56,958 nucleotides of DNA from Candidatus Bathyarchaeota archaeon (GTDB lineage Archaea > Thermoproteota > Bathyarchaeia > Bathyarchaeales > SOJC01): NCBI GenBank assembly GCA_029882535.1, contig JAOUKM010000007.1, forward strand, positions 1-56,958, read 5' to 3'. Numbering within the stretch: position 1 is the stretch's first letter; the number at the start of each line of letters is the position of its first letter. A program made the translations under genes and the position numbers. The notes below the pieces were generated by a model that had not been told where the DNA came from, searched no databases, and saw only the letters and a program-made list of their open reading frames with translations. Positions 26,742 through 35,488 of this stretch are shown here, piece by piece.

Positions 26742-27269
26742 GTGCTGGGGCATTACGAAAATTTTCCAAGAATCATCCACGGCATCGCCCGCTTCTCTTA
26801 CAAAGCTTCGCGAGGAAAAGTTCAGCAGGCAATTGCATCGGCTTTTTATTGGTTGACCCAAGAAAAGTGTAGGCTTGAAGAAATAGCCTATTCGTTTCCG
26901 CAAAGCTGCGTGGTGGACTTCGAGTTTGGCATTGGGGAAGATAGTGTTTTTACTTTTCTGGATAAGGCTGAGTTAGGCGTTTTGGAGGTTGAAATTGCAA
27001 AGAAGGCGTTAGTGTTTTTGGATTTTCTGTGTGTTCTTCAGTATCACGTTGTTGACGAGTCGAGAAGGCGTGCTCCATTGAAATTTGATTATTACATGTT
27101 GCGGTTTGCATTTGCTAGGAATTATATGGAGTTTTTGGTTTCGCATGAGCGTGGACCGCAACGCGTTCATGTAGAAGACTTGATAGTTTTCTTGACGGAG
27201 CACATTAATAAGGAATTGGCTGACCGGTATTCCGTTGCTCTAAAGCTTGAAGGCACACGGACGGTTTAG
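26742..27269 (+). CDS. Hypothetical helical protein
   Basis: This 175-residue protein starting at GTG is not recognised. It is mostly alpha-helical, soluble, with no metal-binding cluster and no membrane segment. The N-terminal MLGHYENFPRIIHGIARFSY and KVQQAIASAFYWL resemble RNA- or partner-binding helical bundles, but this is only an impression. It begins 10 nt after the p27-like gene stop, so it is probably in the same operon, and its end overlaps the convergent thymidylate kinase by 4 bp. Confidence 0.65.
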   Translation: MLGHYENFPRIIHGIARFSYKASRGKVQQAIASAFYWLTQEKCRLEEIAYSFPQSCVVDFEFGIGEDSVFTFLDKAELGVLEVEIAKKALVFLDFLCVLQYHVVDESRRRAPLKFDYYMLRFAFARNYMEFLVSHERGPQRVHVEDLIVFLTEHINKELADRYSVALKLEGTRTV

Positions 27270-27874
27270 TGTTTCTCTAAGAACTTTAAAACCATGTTTT
27301 CAATGGCTTCAGCTACTTCTTTTATTGAGACGTTTCCATCGACCATTACAAGTTGCTTTTCTTCTACTAGTTTTAAGTATAGTTTTCGTACGTTCTCTTG
27401 TGTCTGCAGCGTCTCCATGACTGATTTTCTTCGTTTAATACGGTTGATTACGATTTTTGGCAGAACGTCGATGTATACTGCTAGGTCTGGTTTGACAGCA
27501 TGTTTGTTTAGTTCTCTTATCCATTCCTGGTTGAGGTTGACTGCTCCTTGGTATGCAATGGAAGAGTATACGTAGCGGTCGCAGACAACAGTTTTTCCTG
27601 CTTTTAAGAGTGGTTTGACTTCGTTTTCGACGTGGTCGACACGGTCTGCTGCAAAGAGCACGGCTTCTACGACTGTTGGGACGCGGTTGTTTCCTTGAAG
27701 TATGTGTTTTCTTATTATTTTGCCGTAGGTGCCTTTGCTGGGTTCTGTGGTGTAGACGGCGTCGTATCCTTTCTTTGTAAGAGTTTTTACGAGGCGGTGG
27801 GCCTGTGTGGTTTTTCCACTGCCGTCGATGCCCTCAATACAAATAAACACGCTATGATGCTTAGTCTCTTCCAC
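27266..27874 (-). CDS. tmk: Thymidylate kinase
   Basis: Phosphorylates dTMP to dTDP. It has a P-loop EGIDGSGKTTQ (residues about 13-23), the TEPSKGTYG segment contacting dTMP, and DRYVYSSIAYQGA (the DRY/H motif) around residue 97. At 202 residues it has the standard length. The lid region has basic residues RRKSVMETLQ. Single gene, convergent with the hypothetical helical protein. Confidence 0.96.
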   Translation of the reverse strand: MEETKHHSVFICIEGIDGSGKTTQAHRLVKTLTKKGYDAVYTTEPSKGTYGKIIRKHILQGNNRVPTVVEAVLFAADRVDHVENEVKPLLKAGKTVVCDRYVYSSIAYQGAVNLNQEWIRELNKHAVKPDLAVYIDVLPKIVINRIKRRKSVMETLQTQENVRKLYLKLVEEKQLVMVDGNVSIKEVAEAIENMVLKFLEKH

Positions 27875-27964
27875 TTACACCAATCCTCTTCTGCTTAACA
27901 TCCATATCTAAAACTGACTCCTTAAATAGCAATAACTAAGATAAAAATTGGAGTGTTGATAGTG

Positions 27965-29242
27965 ATGAATCAGCGTTGGGGCGAAATAAAAGACCCCGTT
28001 CACGGATACGTTTACATAACCGAAACAGAAAAGGATATAATAGATTCTTTTCCGATGCAACGACTCCACAGACTCCGCCAACTGGCAGGCGCAGAATACG
28101 TCTACCCTGGCGCCAACCACACACGTTTTGAGCATTCCATAGGCACCATGTACCTAGCCCAGCGACTAACAGAAAACTCTAATCTCTCCCAGTACCTGTC
28201 CAAAGAAGAAACTCAAATGATTCGTCTCGCAGCGTTACTTCACGATGTGGGACACGGACCGTTTTCACACGTTTTTGAGTATTTGCTCGAGAAATTCCTC
28301 GGCAAAACCCATGAAGAAATAACCGTTTGGATGATAGAGAAATCCGAGTTGAGCGACATCTTGGAAAAGGCGGGATACGACGCAGATGAAGCAGCAAAAC
28401 TCGCCACAGGTTCGCTGCGCCGAAAAGGAAAAATGTTCATGGATCAAATCATCCAGAGCGCTGTCGATGTCGACAAGCTTGACTTCATTGTCAGAGACAC
28501 TTACCACACCGGCGCAGAATACGGTAACGTAGACGTTTTCCGCATAATCCACATGCTCGACGTCCTAGACGAAAACCTAGCTGTCGACATAGGCGCGCTC
28601 TCTGCTCTCGAATCTTTCATACTAGCCCGCATAGAATCCTTCAAAAGCATCTACTTCCACCGCGTAAGCAGAGCCGCCCAAATAATGCTTGCAACAGCCA
28701 TGGAAAAAGCAAAAGACGAATTAGGACTTGTGAATTTTAAAACACCCGAAGAATACTTGGCTCTTAACGATTACACCGTCTGGACAATGCTAAAACTGTG
28801 CGAAAAATCCCGCAAAATCATGAAAAACCTGGAAAGGCGGCGGTTGCTCAAATGCGTCTACGACCAAACTTTCCATGTCAAGGACAAAACAGTCTCCAAG
28901 CTATTCAGCACCGAAGAAATCCGCAACGAAATGCGAGACAAAATCGCCGGAGAAGCAAGTGTGAACCCACAGTTTGTAGTCATCGACGTACCAACACTAC
29001 CCTCTGTACCCTACCACCACTCTGCCTTAATTGAACCCATGGAAATCCCTATCTTCCACAAAACAAGAGACGGAAAAAAGGTTCCTCAACGTCTCAGCGA
29101 AATTTCGAGAATCTTCGAAGCGTTAAGAGGATTCATAAACGTCGTACGTGTCTATACCGAAGAAAAATATCGCGTAGAAGTTAGTGAAGCGGCAACAAAG
29201 GTGCTAGGCGAACTTCCCTACTCGGCAAGAATATCCTATTAA
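27965..29242 (+). CDS. HD-domain phosphohydrolase (dNTPase-like)
   Basis: This is a member of the COG1078/SAMHD1-like HD family that hydrolyses dNTPs or other nucleotides. It starts WGEIKDPVHGYV and has TRFEHSIGT with the first His, then LLHDVGHGPFSH (HD pair), and the later Asp in VDVDKLDFIVRD. GGAG lies 8-11 nt before a GTG (27962) and the ATG (27965), either of which may be used; about 425 residues. It is followed after 13 bp by the two phosphomevalonate dehydratase genes, probably as one transcript. Confidence 0.92.
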   Translation: MNQRWGEIKDPVHGYVYITETEKDIIDSFPMQRLHRLRQLAGAEYVYPGANHTRFEHSIGTMYLAQRLTENSNLSQYLSKEETQMIRLAALLHDVGHGPFSHVFEYLLEKFLGKTHEEITVWMIEKSELSDILEKAGYDADEAAKLATGSLRRKGKMFMDQIIQSAVDVDKLDFIVRDTYHTGAEYGNVDVFRIIHMLDVLDENLAVDIGALSALESFILARIESFKSIYFHRVSRAAQIMLATAMEKAKDELGLVNFKTPEEYLALNDYTVWTMLKLCEKSRKIMKNLERRRLLKCVYDQTFHVKDKTVSKLFSTEEIRNEMRDKIAGEASVNPQFVVIDVPTLPSVPYHHSALIEPMEIPIFHKTRDGKKVPQRLSEISRIFEALRGFINVVRVYTEEKYRVEVSEAATKVLGELPYSARISY

Positions 29243-29255
29243 CAGGTGGCAACCT

Positions 29256-29672
29256 TTGAGGATACGCGTGTTAAAAGGAAGAACCATCGTCTTAGGATAT
29301 TGCAGAGGAACAGCGTTAGTGGCAAAAAAACCCATAAGCTTCTTGGGAGGCGTAGACCCAAACACGGGAACAATCATAGAAAAAAACCACGACTTAGAAG
29401 GAAAAAAACTGAAGGACACAATTCTCTGCTTTCCCCACGGCCACGGCTCAACAGTAGGCAGCTACGTTCTCTACGCCTTGGCAAAAAAGAACTTAGCGCC
29501 AAAGGCAATCGTAAACCAAACAGCCGACCCCGTCGTAGTGGTAGGCGCCATAATCGCAGAAATTCTAATGGTAGACCAAATAGACATCAGACAAATCAGA
29601 TCGGGCGATAAAGTTGAAGTTGACGGGGAAAAAGGAGCAGTTAAAATCTTGGAGAAGAACCCATGCACTTGA
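29256..29672 (+). CDS. Phosphomevalonate dehydratase small subunit (aconitase X swivel domain, DUF126)
   Basis: Small subunit of the archaeal enzyme that dehydrates mevalonate 5-phosphate to trans-anhydromevalonate 5-phosphate. It is 138 residues starting at TTG. The swivel-domain signatures PHGHGSTVGSYVLYAL, NQTADPVVVVGAI and the DPNTGTI region are present. It overlaps the large subunit by 10 bp, which points to translational coupling. Confidence 0.92.
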   Translation: MRIRVLKGRTIVLGYCRGTALVAKKPISFLGGVDPNTGTIIEKNHDLEGKKLKDTILCFPHGHGSTVGSYVLYALAKKNLAPKAIVNQTADPVVVVGAIIAEILMVDQIDIRQIRSGDKVEVDGEKGAVKILEKNPCT

Positions 29673-30823
29673 CAACTGAAGAAGAAAAAATGTACGATGG
29701 CGAATACGGCTGGGCATGTCAAATTTCTATGCGGATTCTCACCCGCCTCGGCGACCTGTTCAGCGCAACAAAACTAATACCCATAAAATCAGCCCACCTG
29801 TCTGGAGTGTCTTATAAAACTCTTGGTGACGCCCCAATTGAATTTTTAGAAGAACTTGCAAAAACGGCGGGGAAAGCCAGAGTGGAGGTAACGCTTAACC
29901 CTTCTAGCCTCGACCCCAACCTAACCAAGTTTTCAAGGAACAAACATGAAAAACAACGTCAAATTATTGGCCTATACAAGAAAATGGGTGCGGACCCCAC
30001 TCTAACCTGCACACCTTATTATCTGAAACAGCCTTTGCAGGGTTTTCATTTTGCGTGGGCCGAGTCCTCAGCAGTAGTATACGCAAACTCGGTCTTAGGT
30101 GTCTACACAAACAGAGAAGGAAGCCCAAGCGCCTTAGCCGCGGCACTAGTTGGAAAGACTCCAGACTATGGCATGCATAGGCCAGAAAATCGTGAACCCG
30201 CTGTTCTAGTTAACGTCGAGACGAGGCTTAGGAATGAAGCTGAGTTTGGAGCTTTAGGCATACGCCTAGGAAATCTGCTCAACGACAAAATTCCCCTTTT
30301 AAAGGGCTTACCCAAGCATGACAATGATGACCTCAAACAGCTAGGTGCCGCAATGGCTACAGCTGGAATGACAACCATATTTCAAACGGGTAAACCAGTT
30401 GAAAAGACGTGGCAAGAAAAAGTCTCTGTTGAGAGAGAAGACATAGAAAACACCATGGAAAGTTTATCTACAACAGCTGAACAGCCAGACCTAGTTTTTC
30501 TCGGCTGCCCCCACTGTTCCATAGAGGAACTAGAGGAAGCGGCGACTTTTCTTGAGGGGAAAAGAGTGAAAGATAATTTGCGGTTGTGGATTTGCACATC
30601 TAGATGGCTTAAGGAAAAGGCAGAAAACTACGTCAACATAGTCGAGGAAGCTGGCGGACATGTGGTATGCGACACTTGTGCCATAGTCACGTGGTTAAGG
30701 GATCTTGGAATAAACTCGGTCATGACAAACTCCGCTAAAACAGCTTACTACGCCCCTACAATGAATAAGGTGGACGCGTTGTTTGCTTCGTTAAGCGAAT
30801 GTTTGGAAACAGCTTGCCTATAA
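29663..30823 (+). CDS. Phosphomevalonate dehydratase large subunit (aconitase X catalytic domain, DUF521)
   Basis: Catalytic subunit of 386 residues. The MHLTTEEEKMYDGEYG start, YYLKQPLQGFHFAWAESSAVVYAN and FLGCPHCSIEELEEAA segments, and VCDTCAIVTWL near the C-terminus, are typical; the cysteines in the last two are candidates for the iron-sulfur cluster. With mevalonate kinase, isopentenyl phosphate kinase and type 2 isomerase 9-12 kb away it makes up most of the modified archaeal mevalonate pathway. The UbiD-like anhydromevalonate phosphate decarboxylase is not in this window. Confidence 0.93.
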   Translation: MHLTTEEEKMYDGEYGWACQISMRILTRLGDLFSATKLIPIKSAHLSGVSYKTLGDAPIEFLEELAKTAGKARVEVTLNPSSLDPNLTKFSRNKHEKQRQIIGLYKKMGADPTLTCTPYYLKQPLQGFHFAWAESSAVVYANSVLGVYTNREGSPSALAAALVGKTPDYGMHRPENREPAVLVNVETRLRNEAEFGALGIRLGNLLNDKIPLLKGLPKHDNDDLKQLGAAMATAGMTTIFQTGKPVEKTWQEKVSVEREDIENTMESLSTTAEQPDLVFLGCPHCSIEELEEAATFLEGKRVKDNLRLWICTSRWLKEKAENYVNIVEEAGGHVVCDTCAIVTWLRDLGINSVMTNSAKTAYYAPTMNKVDALFASLSECLETACL

Positions 30824-30858
30824 AAGGAAGCAGAACAAGGGAATAGGAGTTAAAAAGA

Positions 30859-30949
30859 TTGGAGAAAAAATACCTGCAACGTTTGCGGCAAGAAAGTCGG
30901 CGGCGGAGTCTTGGTCTGCTGCGAACAACCTGTGGAACTGAGTGAATAA
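30859..30949 (+). pseudogene. Desulforedoxin-like mini-gene with homopolymer frameshift
   Basis: A TTG at 30859 with AGGAG 8 nt upstream starts a frame that shifts at a run of six A (30865-30870). If one A is removed the product is about 29 residues containing CNVCGKK, GGGVLVCC and ending EQPVELSE, the C-x2-C ... CC iron site of desulforedoxin and the N-terminal domain of desulfoferrodoxin. The CC spacing is shorter than in known desulforedoxins. Either a real indel or a sequencing error in the homopolymer explains it. Confidence 0.45.
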
Positions 30950-30957
30950 GCAGCCTA

Positions 30958-31302
30958 TTAAAGCTTGCAGACGTCAGCCATACTCTTCTTCAATTCTTTA
31001 TAGTCTGTGACTAGCGAAAGACCCGCCTCTGTTAACTCTGTTTGACCTCCATGCTTTCCACCCCTTCGAGTTTTAACAACATGTGTCCCAAGACGTTCTT
31101 CTACGTCTTTGACGAGACCCCACGCATAGCGATAAGACATATCTAAAGCCTTGGCAGCAGCACTAAGTGAACCTTCTGCCTTGATGCTTTCAAGGAGCTT
31201 ATGTGTTCCCTCTCCGAACACGTATTTTCCATTGATTTCGAACCACAACTTGAAGGCAGGTTTGATTTTTGGGTTTTTTGTGGAAATTGGCAACCGAGTC
31301 AT
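30958..31302 (-). CDS. ModE-like winged-helix regulator (LysR-type N-terminal domain)
   Basis: This 114-residue DNA-binding protein has the ModE N-terminal fold: GEGTHKLLESIKAEGSLSAAAKALDMSYRYAWGLVKDVEERLG, then the wing TRRGGKHGGQTELTEAG. It lacks the molybdate-binding MOP domains of full ModE, as is common in archaea. Oxyanion or metal transport is the usual target, and an ABC importer begins 1 kb away across a tRNA gene, so it may regulate it; this is inference. Confidence 0.87.
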   Translation of the reverse strand: MTRLPISTKNPKIKPAFKLWFEINGKYVFGEGTHKLLESIKAEGSLSAAAKALDMSYRYAWGLVKDVEERLGTHVVKTRRGGKHGGQTELTEAGLSLVTDYKELKKSMADVCKL

Positions 31303-31467
31303 CTTCTAATTTGTTACGTAACTTAGGCTATTGAGTTTTGCTAACAAAAAAGCATGTATTCGCTTTCTAATCTTTCGAAAACGCAACTCGCACAACCTTG
31401 GCAGCTTTCGATATAGAGATAGATTTATTGGAAAGAACCGTTAATTTGCATAATGCTCCGAGAATGG

Positions 31468-31564
31468 GCTCCGGTAGAAGCCAATTGTCTGCCGAATATA
31501 GCCCGGCTAAGTATTCCGGCCTTTCGAGCCGGAGACCCGGGTCCAAATCCCGGCCGGAGCACCA
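31468..31564 (+). tRNA. tRNA-Glu (TTC anticodon) with about 19-nt insertion in the D arm
   Basis: The acceptor GCTCCGG (31468-31474) pairs perfectly with CCGGAGC, followed by A73 and an encoded CCA (31562-31564). The anticodon stem-loop is CCGGC-CTTTCGA-GCCGG with anticodon TTC, and the T arm is CCGGG-TCCAAAT-CCCGG. After T8-A9-G10 there are 19 extra bases (31478-31496) before TATAGCCCGGC resumes the D arm. Removing them restores a G-T-A-T/G-T-A-T D stem. The insertion looks like a non-canonical archaeal intron. The leader repeats GCTCCG at 31455-31460. A GATTTATTGG box lies about 30 bp before it. Confidence 0.85.
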
Positions 31565-31630
31565 CTTTTAGTTTTAAGCCAAAAAGTAATAGGCAACTAA
31601 CAGATATTGTTCTGAGAAAAGGTGAGAATT

Positions 31631-32290
31631 ATGGAAAAATGGTTTGCGCGAAGACGGAAATCCAAGGTTCTCGAACTTGCGGATAGGCAGATGATTTTAG
31701 CCACAGACACGGTTGCGGATTTACAGAGAGCCGTAACTGCAGCTGCAAAAAACAACAAAAAAGAAGCTGAAACTCATATTGGACATTTGTCTAAAATTGA
31801 ACACGAAATCGATGAACTGCGAAGAACCATCTTTGAAGAATTAACAAAAAACACAATGGCTCCTCATGACCGCGAAGACATAATGCATCTCGTTAAAAGA
31901 CTGGATGAAATGGCGGACCACGTTAAAGATGCGGCGAGAAGCCTCGATTTAATACTTAAAATGGATATTCCAAAGGTTTTCTGGGAATTACTTGTTTATG
32001 TATCAACTAAACTGGTTGAATGCACGAGGATTTTGCGCCGAGCAATTGAGGCGCTTGGAACGAATCCGCCGGAAGCAAAAAGGCTTGCAATAACGATTGA
32101 TAAAATAGAGGGTGAAATTGACGCAAAATATCAAAAGATAAAGGAACTTTTTCTTCAACATTCAGACGAGATGAATGCGGCAACAGTGATTTTTCTTCGA
32201 GACTTGGCAGAAGAAATGGAGCATGTGGCAGATTCGTGCGATGATACTGCGGATTATGTGAGAATTCTTGCGGCTACAAGAGAATTCTAA
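31631..32290 (+). CDS. DUF47/PhoU-like helical regulator protein
   Basis: A 219-residue PhoU-type helical bundle (the frame opens at 31622, but the ATG at 31631 has GGTGAG upstream). Conserved acidic motifs for metal clusters are visible: HLSKIEHEIDELRR, KRLDEMADHVKDAARS and DLAEEMEHVADSCDDTADY. DUF47 proteins accompany phosphate or other anion transporters and modulate them. The next two genes encode an ABC importer, so co-function is likely. Confidence 0.88.
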   Translation: MEKWFARRRKSKVLELADRQMILATDTVADLQRAVTAAAKNNKKEAETHIGHLSKIEHEIDELRRTIFEELTKNTMAPHDREDIMHLVKRLDEMADHVKDAARSLDLILKMDIPKVFWELLVYVSTKLVECTRILRRAIEALGTNPPEAKRLAITIDKIEGEIDAKYQKIKELFLQHSDEMNAATVIFLRDLAEEMEHVADSCDDTADYVRILAATREF

Positions 32291-32359
32291 GTGCTGTCAT
32301 TAACCTGAGACGCCTAATATACGCCTTGGATAAATAGAAAGTGAGAGAGAAAAGCAAAA

Positions 32360-34015
32360 TTGCCCAAATTCAAAGTCGCAGTCTTGGACAAAATTTCATC
32401 TCATAAAACAATCGCATATTCAATCTACATTGGCGCCATACTTTTCTTTCTCGTGTTGATTCTGATTCCACCCATTTTCGGAATAGGCCTAAAATGGAAC
32501 CTTATTGGAGAAATTACTGCAAACCCTGAGTTAATGTCCAGAGCAGTTAATGCCATTTGGGCATCCTTCGCAGTTGCCATCTTCGTTTCCATAATCGACC
32601 TTGTCGCTGGAATACCTATAGCATGGTTCATTACAAGGGGAAAATCCAGATGGCTAAACGTCGTAGACACACTTGCAGACATCCCCTTTGTAGTTCCAAC
32701 AGTTACGCTAGGCTATTCTCTGCTTCTGTTTTGGAGCAGTCCCCAAGGAATTTCGTCTCTTTTTGGCGACAGTCTTGTTTCTCCAGGATGGCTCCTTGTA
32801 ATACTTCTCCACTTTGTTTTTTCTTTCCCTGTGGTTGTAAGGGTTATGGTGGGAGCGCTTCTCGATTATCAACGCACTTTTGAAGAAGCGGCTAGAACAC
32901 TAGGGGCGCCACCTTTCACTGTAGATAGAACCGTCACTTTCCCAATATTGAAGCCTAGTTTAATCGGTGCTTTCGTGTTGGCTTTTGCCAGATCAATTAG
33001 TGAAACAGGAGCGACGATGATGGTGGCTGGAATTTTTTTTGAAAACGGCGCAATCTTTGTAAAAAATATGAAAATCCAAGGTCAGCTAGGTCCTTTGGTT
33101 TTTGTAAGCCTGATACTAATATTAATCTCGTGCGCGATTTTCGGCGCGATACTTTTTTTTGGGTCGAAACTAAATGTTCCTATTCAACGTGTTTGGCCTT
33201 CGTTCGAAAGAAAGTTAAGTTCAAAAGGTGTAGCTGCTACTAGAGACACATTAACACTACTAGTCTTCTCCTTATTGGTCATAATTCCTTCACTTTTCGT
33301 AGCGTTACCGACGTTTAACGCGATAATGGACGGCACCATAAACAATGCAGTTTCGGGGTCTGGAATTTGGCAAGAGTATTGGTCAAGTTTAGGCTTGTCC
33401 TATCTTGTCGGAGGACTCGCAACATTATTAAGCATATTGGCAGGGCTGCCCATGGCGGTTTTAATTGCGCGAAAAAGGCTGGGAAGATCCGTTTCAGCTG
33501 TTTTAAACATCCTCATCAACATCCCAATAATTGTGCCTTCTACAGCTCTGGGAGTTTCTCTCAGTATTTTTTGGACTAGCTCTGCATTTGTGCCAGAGAT
33601 AATGTTGCTAATTTTAGCACATCTTTCAATCACTTATTCCTACTTTGTAAGATCTTTGGTCGCTGCAATAGAGCGTACAGACATAGAATTAGAAAATGCT
33701 GCTCGTATTCATGGAGCTAAACCTTTTACTGTGTTCAGAACTATAATTTTGCCCTTGACGAAGTATTCGTTGCTTGCTGGTGCCATCATGGTGTTAACGA
33801 GAAGTGTAAGTGAAACTGGGGCAACTCTTGCTGTAGTGTCTCAGCTGCGAACAGTGCCCGTGCTACTTGTAGAATGGCTTAGCGAATATCAAAACAATCA
33901 GTTAACTACCATTACTCCATCCGACATTGGGTTAGGCTGCGGAATCCTCATCGTTCTTTCTTTTATAGTGCTACTTTTCCTTAAATTAGGAGCTGGGAGA
34001 AAAGCTGTCTACTAA
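32360..34015 (+). CDS. ABC importer permease, two fused permease domains
   Basis: This 551-residue membrane protein starts at TTG and has about 12 transmembrane helices in two homologous halves. Each half carries the binding-protein-dependent permease EAA-type loop (EEAARTLGAPPFTVDRTVTFPILKP near residues 172-197; ENAARIHGAKPFTVFRTIILPLTKY near 447-472). The fused arrangement is seen in FbpB/ThiP/sulfate-molybdate-like importers. No substrate-binding protein gene lies nearby, so the substrate (iron, thiamine, oxyanion) is undetermined. Confidence 0.9.
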   Translation: MPKFKVAVLDKISSHKTIAYSIYIGAILFFLVLILIPPIFGIGLKWNLIGEITANPELMSRAVNAIWASFAVAIFVSIIDLVAGIPIAWFITRGKSRWLNVVDTLADIPFVVPTVTLGYSLLLFWSSPQGISSLFGDSLVSPGWLLVILLHFVFSFPVVVRVMVGALLDYQRTFEEAARTLGAPPFTVDRTVTFPILKPSLIGAFVLAFARSISETGATMMVAGIFFENGAIFVKNMKIQGQLGPLVFVSLILILISCAIFGAILFFGSKLNVPIQRVWPSFERKLSSKGVAATRDTLTLLVFSLLVIIPSLFVALPTFNAIMDGTINNAVSGSGIWQEYWSSLGLSYLVGGLATLLSILAGLPMAVLIARKRLGRSVSAVLNILINIPIIVPSTALGVSLSIFWTSSAFVPEIMLLILAHLSITYSYFVRSLVAAIERTDIELENAARIHGAKPFTVFRTIILPLTKYSLLAGAIMVLTRSVSETGATLAVVSQLRTVPVLLVEWLSEYQNNQLTTITPSDIGLGCGILIVLSFIVLLFLKLGAGRKAVY

Positions 34016-34033
34016 CATGGATGGTGAGTGTTG

Positions 34034-35143
34034 ATGCCGAAAATACAATTGAAAGGAGTAACAAAACGTTTCGGAAAGAAAATTCTAGCAGTTGACAACG
34101 TTAGCTTAGAAGTTCACGATAAAGAATATTTTTCACTCATAGGACCAAGCGGCTGCGGAAAAACAACATTACTCAGAGCAATTGCAGGCCTAATTCATCC
34201 AACCAAAGGAAAAATCTACATAGACGACGCCTTAGTCAACAATGTCCCTCCAGAAGACCGTGGAATCGGCTTCGTCTTTCAAACTTATGCCTTGTTTCCA
34301 CACATGAATGTTTTCGACAACGTAACCTACGGACCCAGAGTAAAAGCTTGGGAAGAGAAAAAAGCTGCGAGCCTCGGTCGTGAAACGTTGGAGATGGTGA
34401 AGCTGGAAAAGCGTTTTGATGCTTACCCACACGAGTTAAGTGGTGGCATGATGCAACGTGTCGCAGTGGCGAGGGCATTAGCCGCTGGCTCAAAAATTCT
34501 TCTGTTAGACGAACCTCTCGGCGCTTTGGATGCAAAAATTCGTAATGAACTTAGATACGAAATCAGACGACTTGTGAAGGACTTGGGATTAACGGCTATC
34601 CACGTAACTCACGATCAAGCGGAGGCAATGGCTATTTCTGACAGAATCGCTGTTATGAAAAAAGGTCGCATACTTCAGGTGGGAACGCCTTACGAGTTGT
34701 ATATGAAACCTCAGCAGATTTTTGTGGCTAATTTTATCGGAGAATCCAATTTTCTCGAAGGACGAGTGACTGGAGTCAAAGGTGACGTGGCAACGGTGAG
34801 ATTACGTGGTGACTTGAAAGTTAGCGCCAAGAAAAACAAGGCAGCCCAGATGGATAAGAGGGTTGTTTTGGCAGTTAGACCTGAAGCTTTCGAGATAGCA
34901 AAGGGACGGAAAAATTTGGTAAATGGGTTAAATGGAGTTATTGAGAAAGTTCGGTTTGAAGGAACGGATATTCGCTACGAAATTCGCTTAGCTAATGATG
35001 ACTCAATTATTGTTGTAAGGCCGAGTTTGGGAGGGGAATGGCTCAAAGAGGCTGATGAGGTAACAGTTGGGTTTTCGCCTGAGAAAAGCCACATGTTCTT
35101 ATATCCGCCGAAGGGTTTAATGGCTGAGCTGGAAGTGGAATAA
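34034..35143 (+). CDS. ABC importer ATP-binding protein
   Basis: ATPase of the preceding importer, about 369 residues. Walker A GPSGCGKTTLLRAIAG, Q-loop FQTYALFPHM, signature LSGGMMQRVAVARAL, Walker B ILLLDEPLGALD and the H-loop HVTHDQAEAM are complete. A TOBE-type C-terminal domain (about 285-360, RPEAFEI to VTVGFSPEKSHMFLY) is typical of the CysA/PotA/FbpC group. In-frame GTG and TTG codons lie just before the ATG at 34034. Confidence 0.93.
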   Translation: MPKIQLKGVTKRFGKKILAVDNVSLEVHDKEYFSLIGPSGCGKTTLLRAIAGLIHPTKGKIYIDDALVNNVPPEDRGIGFVFQTYALFPHMNVFDNVTYGPRVKAWEEKKAASLGRETLEMVKLEKRFDAYPHELSGGMMQRVAVARALAAGSKILLLDEPLGALDAKIRNELRYEIRRLVKDLGLTAIHVTHDQAEAMAISDRIAVMKKGRILQVGTPYELYMKPQQIFVANFIGESNFLEGRVTGVKGDVATVRLRGDLKVSAKKNKAAQMDKRVVLAVRPEAFEIAKGRKNLVNGLNGVIEKVRFEGTDIRYEIRLANDDSIIVVRPSLGGEWLKEADEVTVGFSPEKSHMFLYPPKGLMAELEVE

Positions 35144-35200
35144 ATCTTGAAGGGTGACATAAAGCAAAGTGCGTAGAGCCAATAGCAAGATTTTTTGCCA

Positions 35201-35362
35201 TTATTCGTATCTTTTTAGGTACAATGGTTTGCCGGCTTCTTGTATTTTCTCTTCTTGAGTCATGTCCTTAAGACTAATTTTAACTGTCGACTCCTCGGAG
35301 TCCGCATAACTCCCTTCAGCTTCGAGGCTTTCTTCAATCTTCTTGAATACTTGAGAGCTCAT
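35201..35362 (-). CDS. Small acidic protein (53 residues)
   Basis: A minus-strand frame with an ATG at 35362 encodes MSSQVFKKIEESLEAEGSYA, an acidic middle, then ISLKDMTQEEKIQEAGKPLY and LKRYE, ending TAA. The protein-like composition and the absence of any competing frame support it. It is soluble and probably helical, and not recognised. It fills much of the gap between the importer ATPase and the winged-helix gene. Confidence 0.5.
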   Translation of the reverse strand: MSSQVFKKIEESLEAEGSYADSEESTVKISLKDMTQEEKIQEAGKPLYLKRYE

Positions 35363-35488
35363 TTTCTTTACGCTCAATTAAGACCCCTCTATTGCACAAA
35401 ACCGTTTACGCTAAACGTTCGTGTTTTAAAAGAGTAAAATTCTTTGTGTGTCTTAAAAAAAAACCACATTTTTGACCCAGCAAAGACA

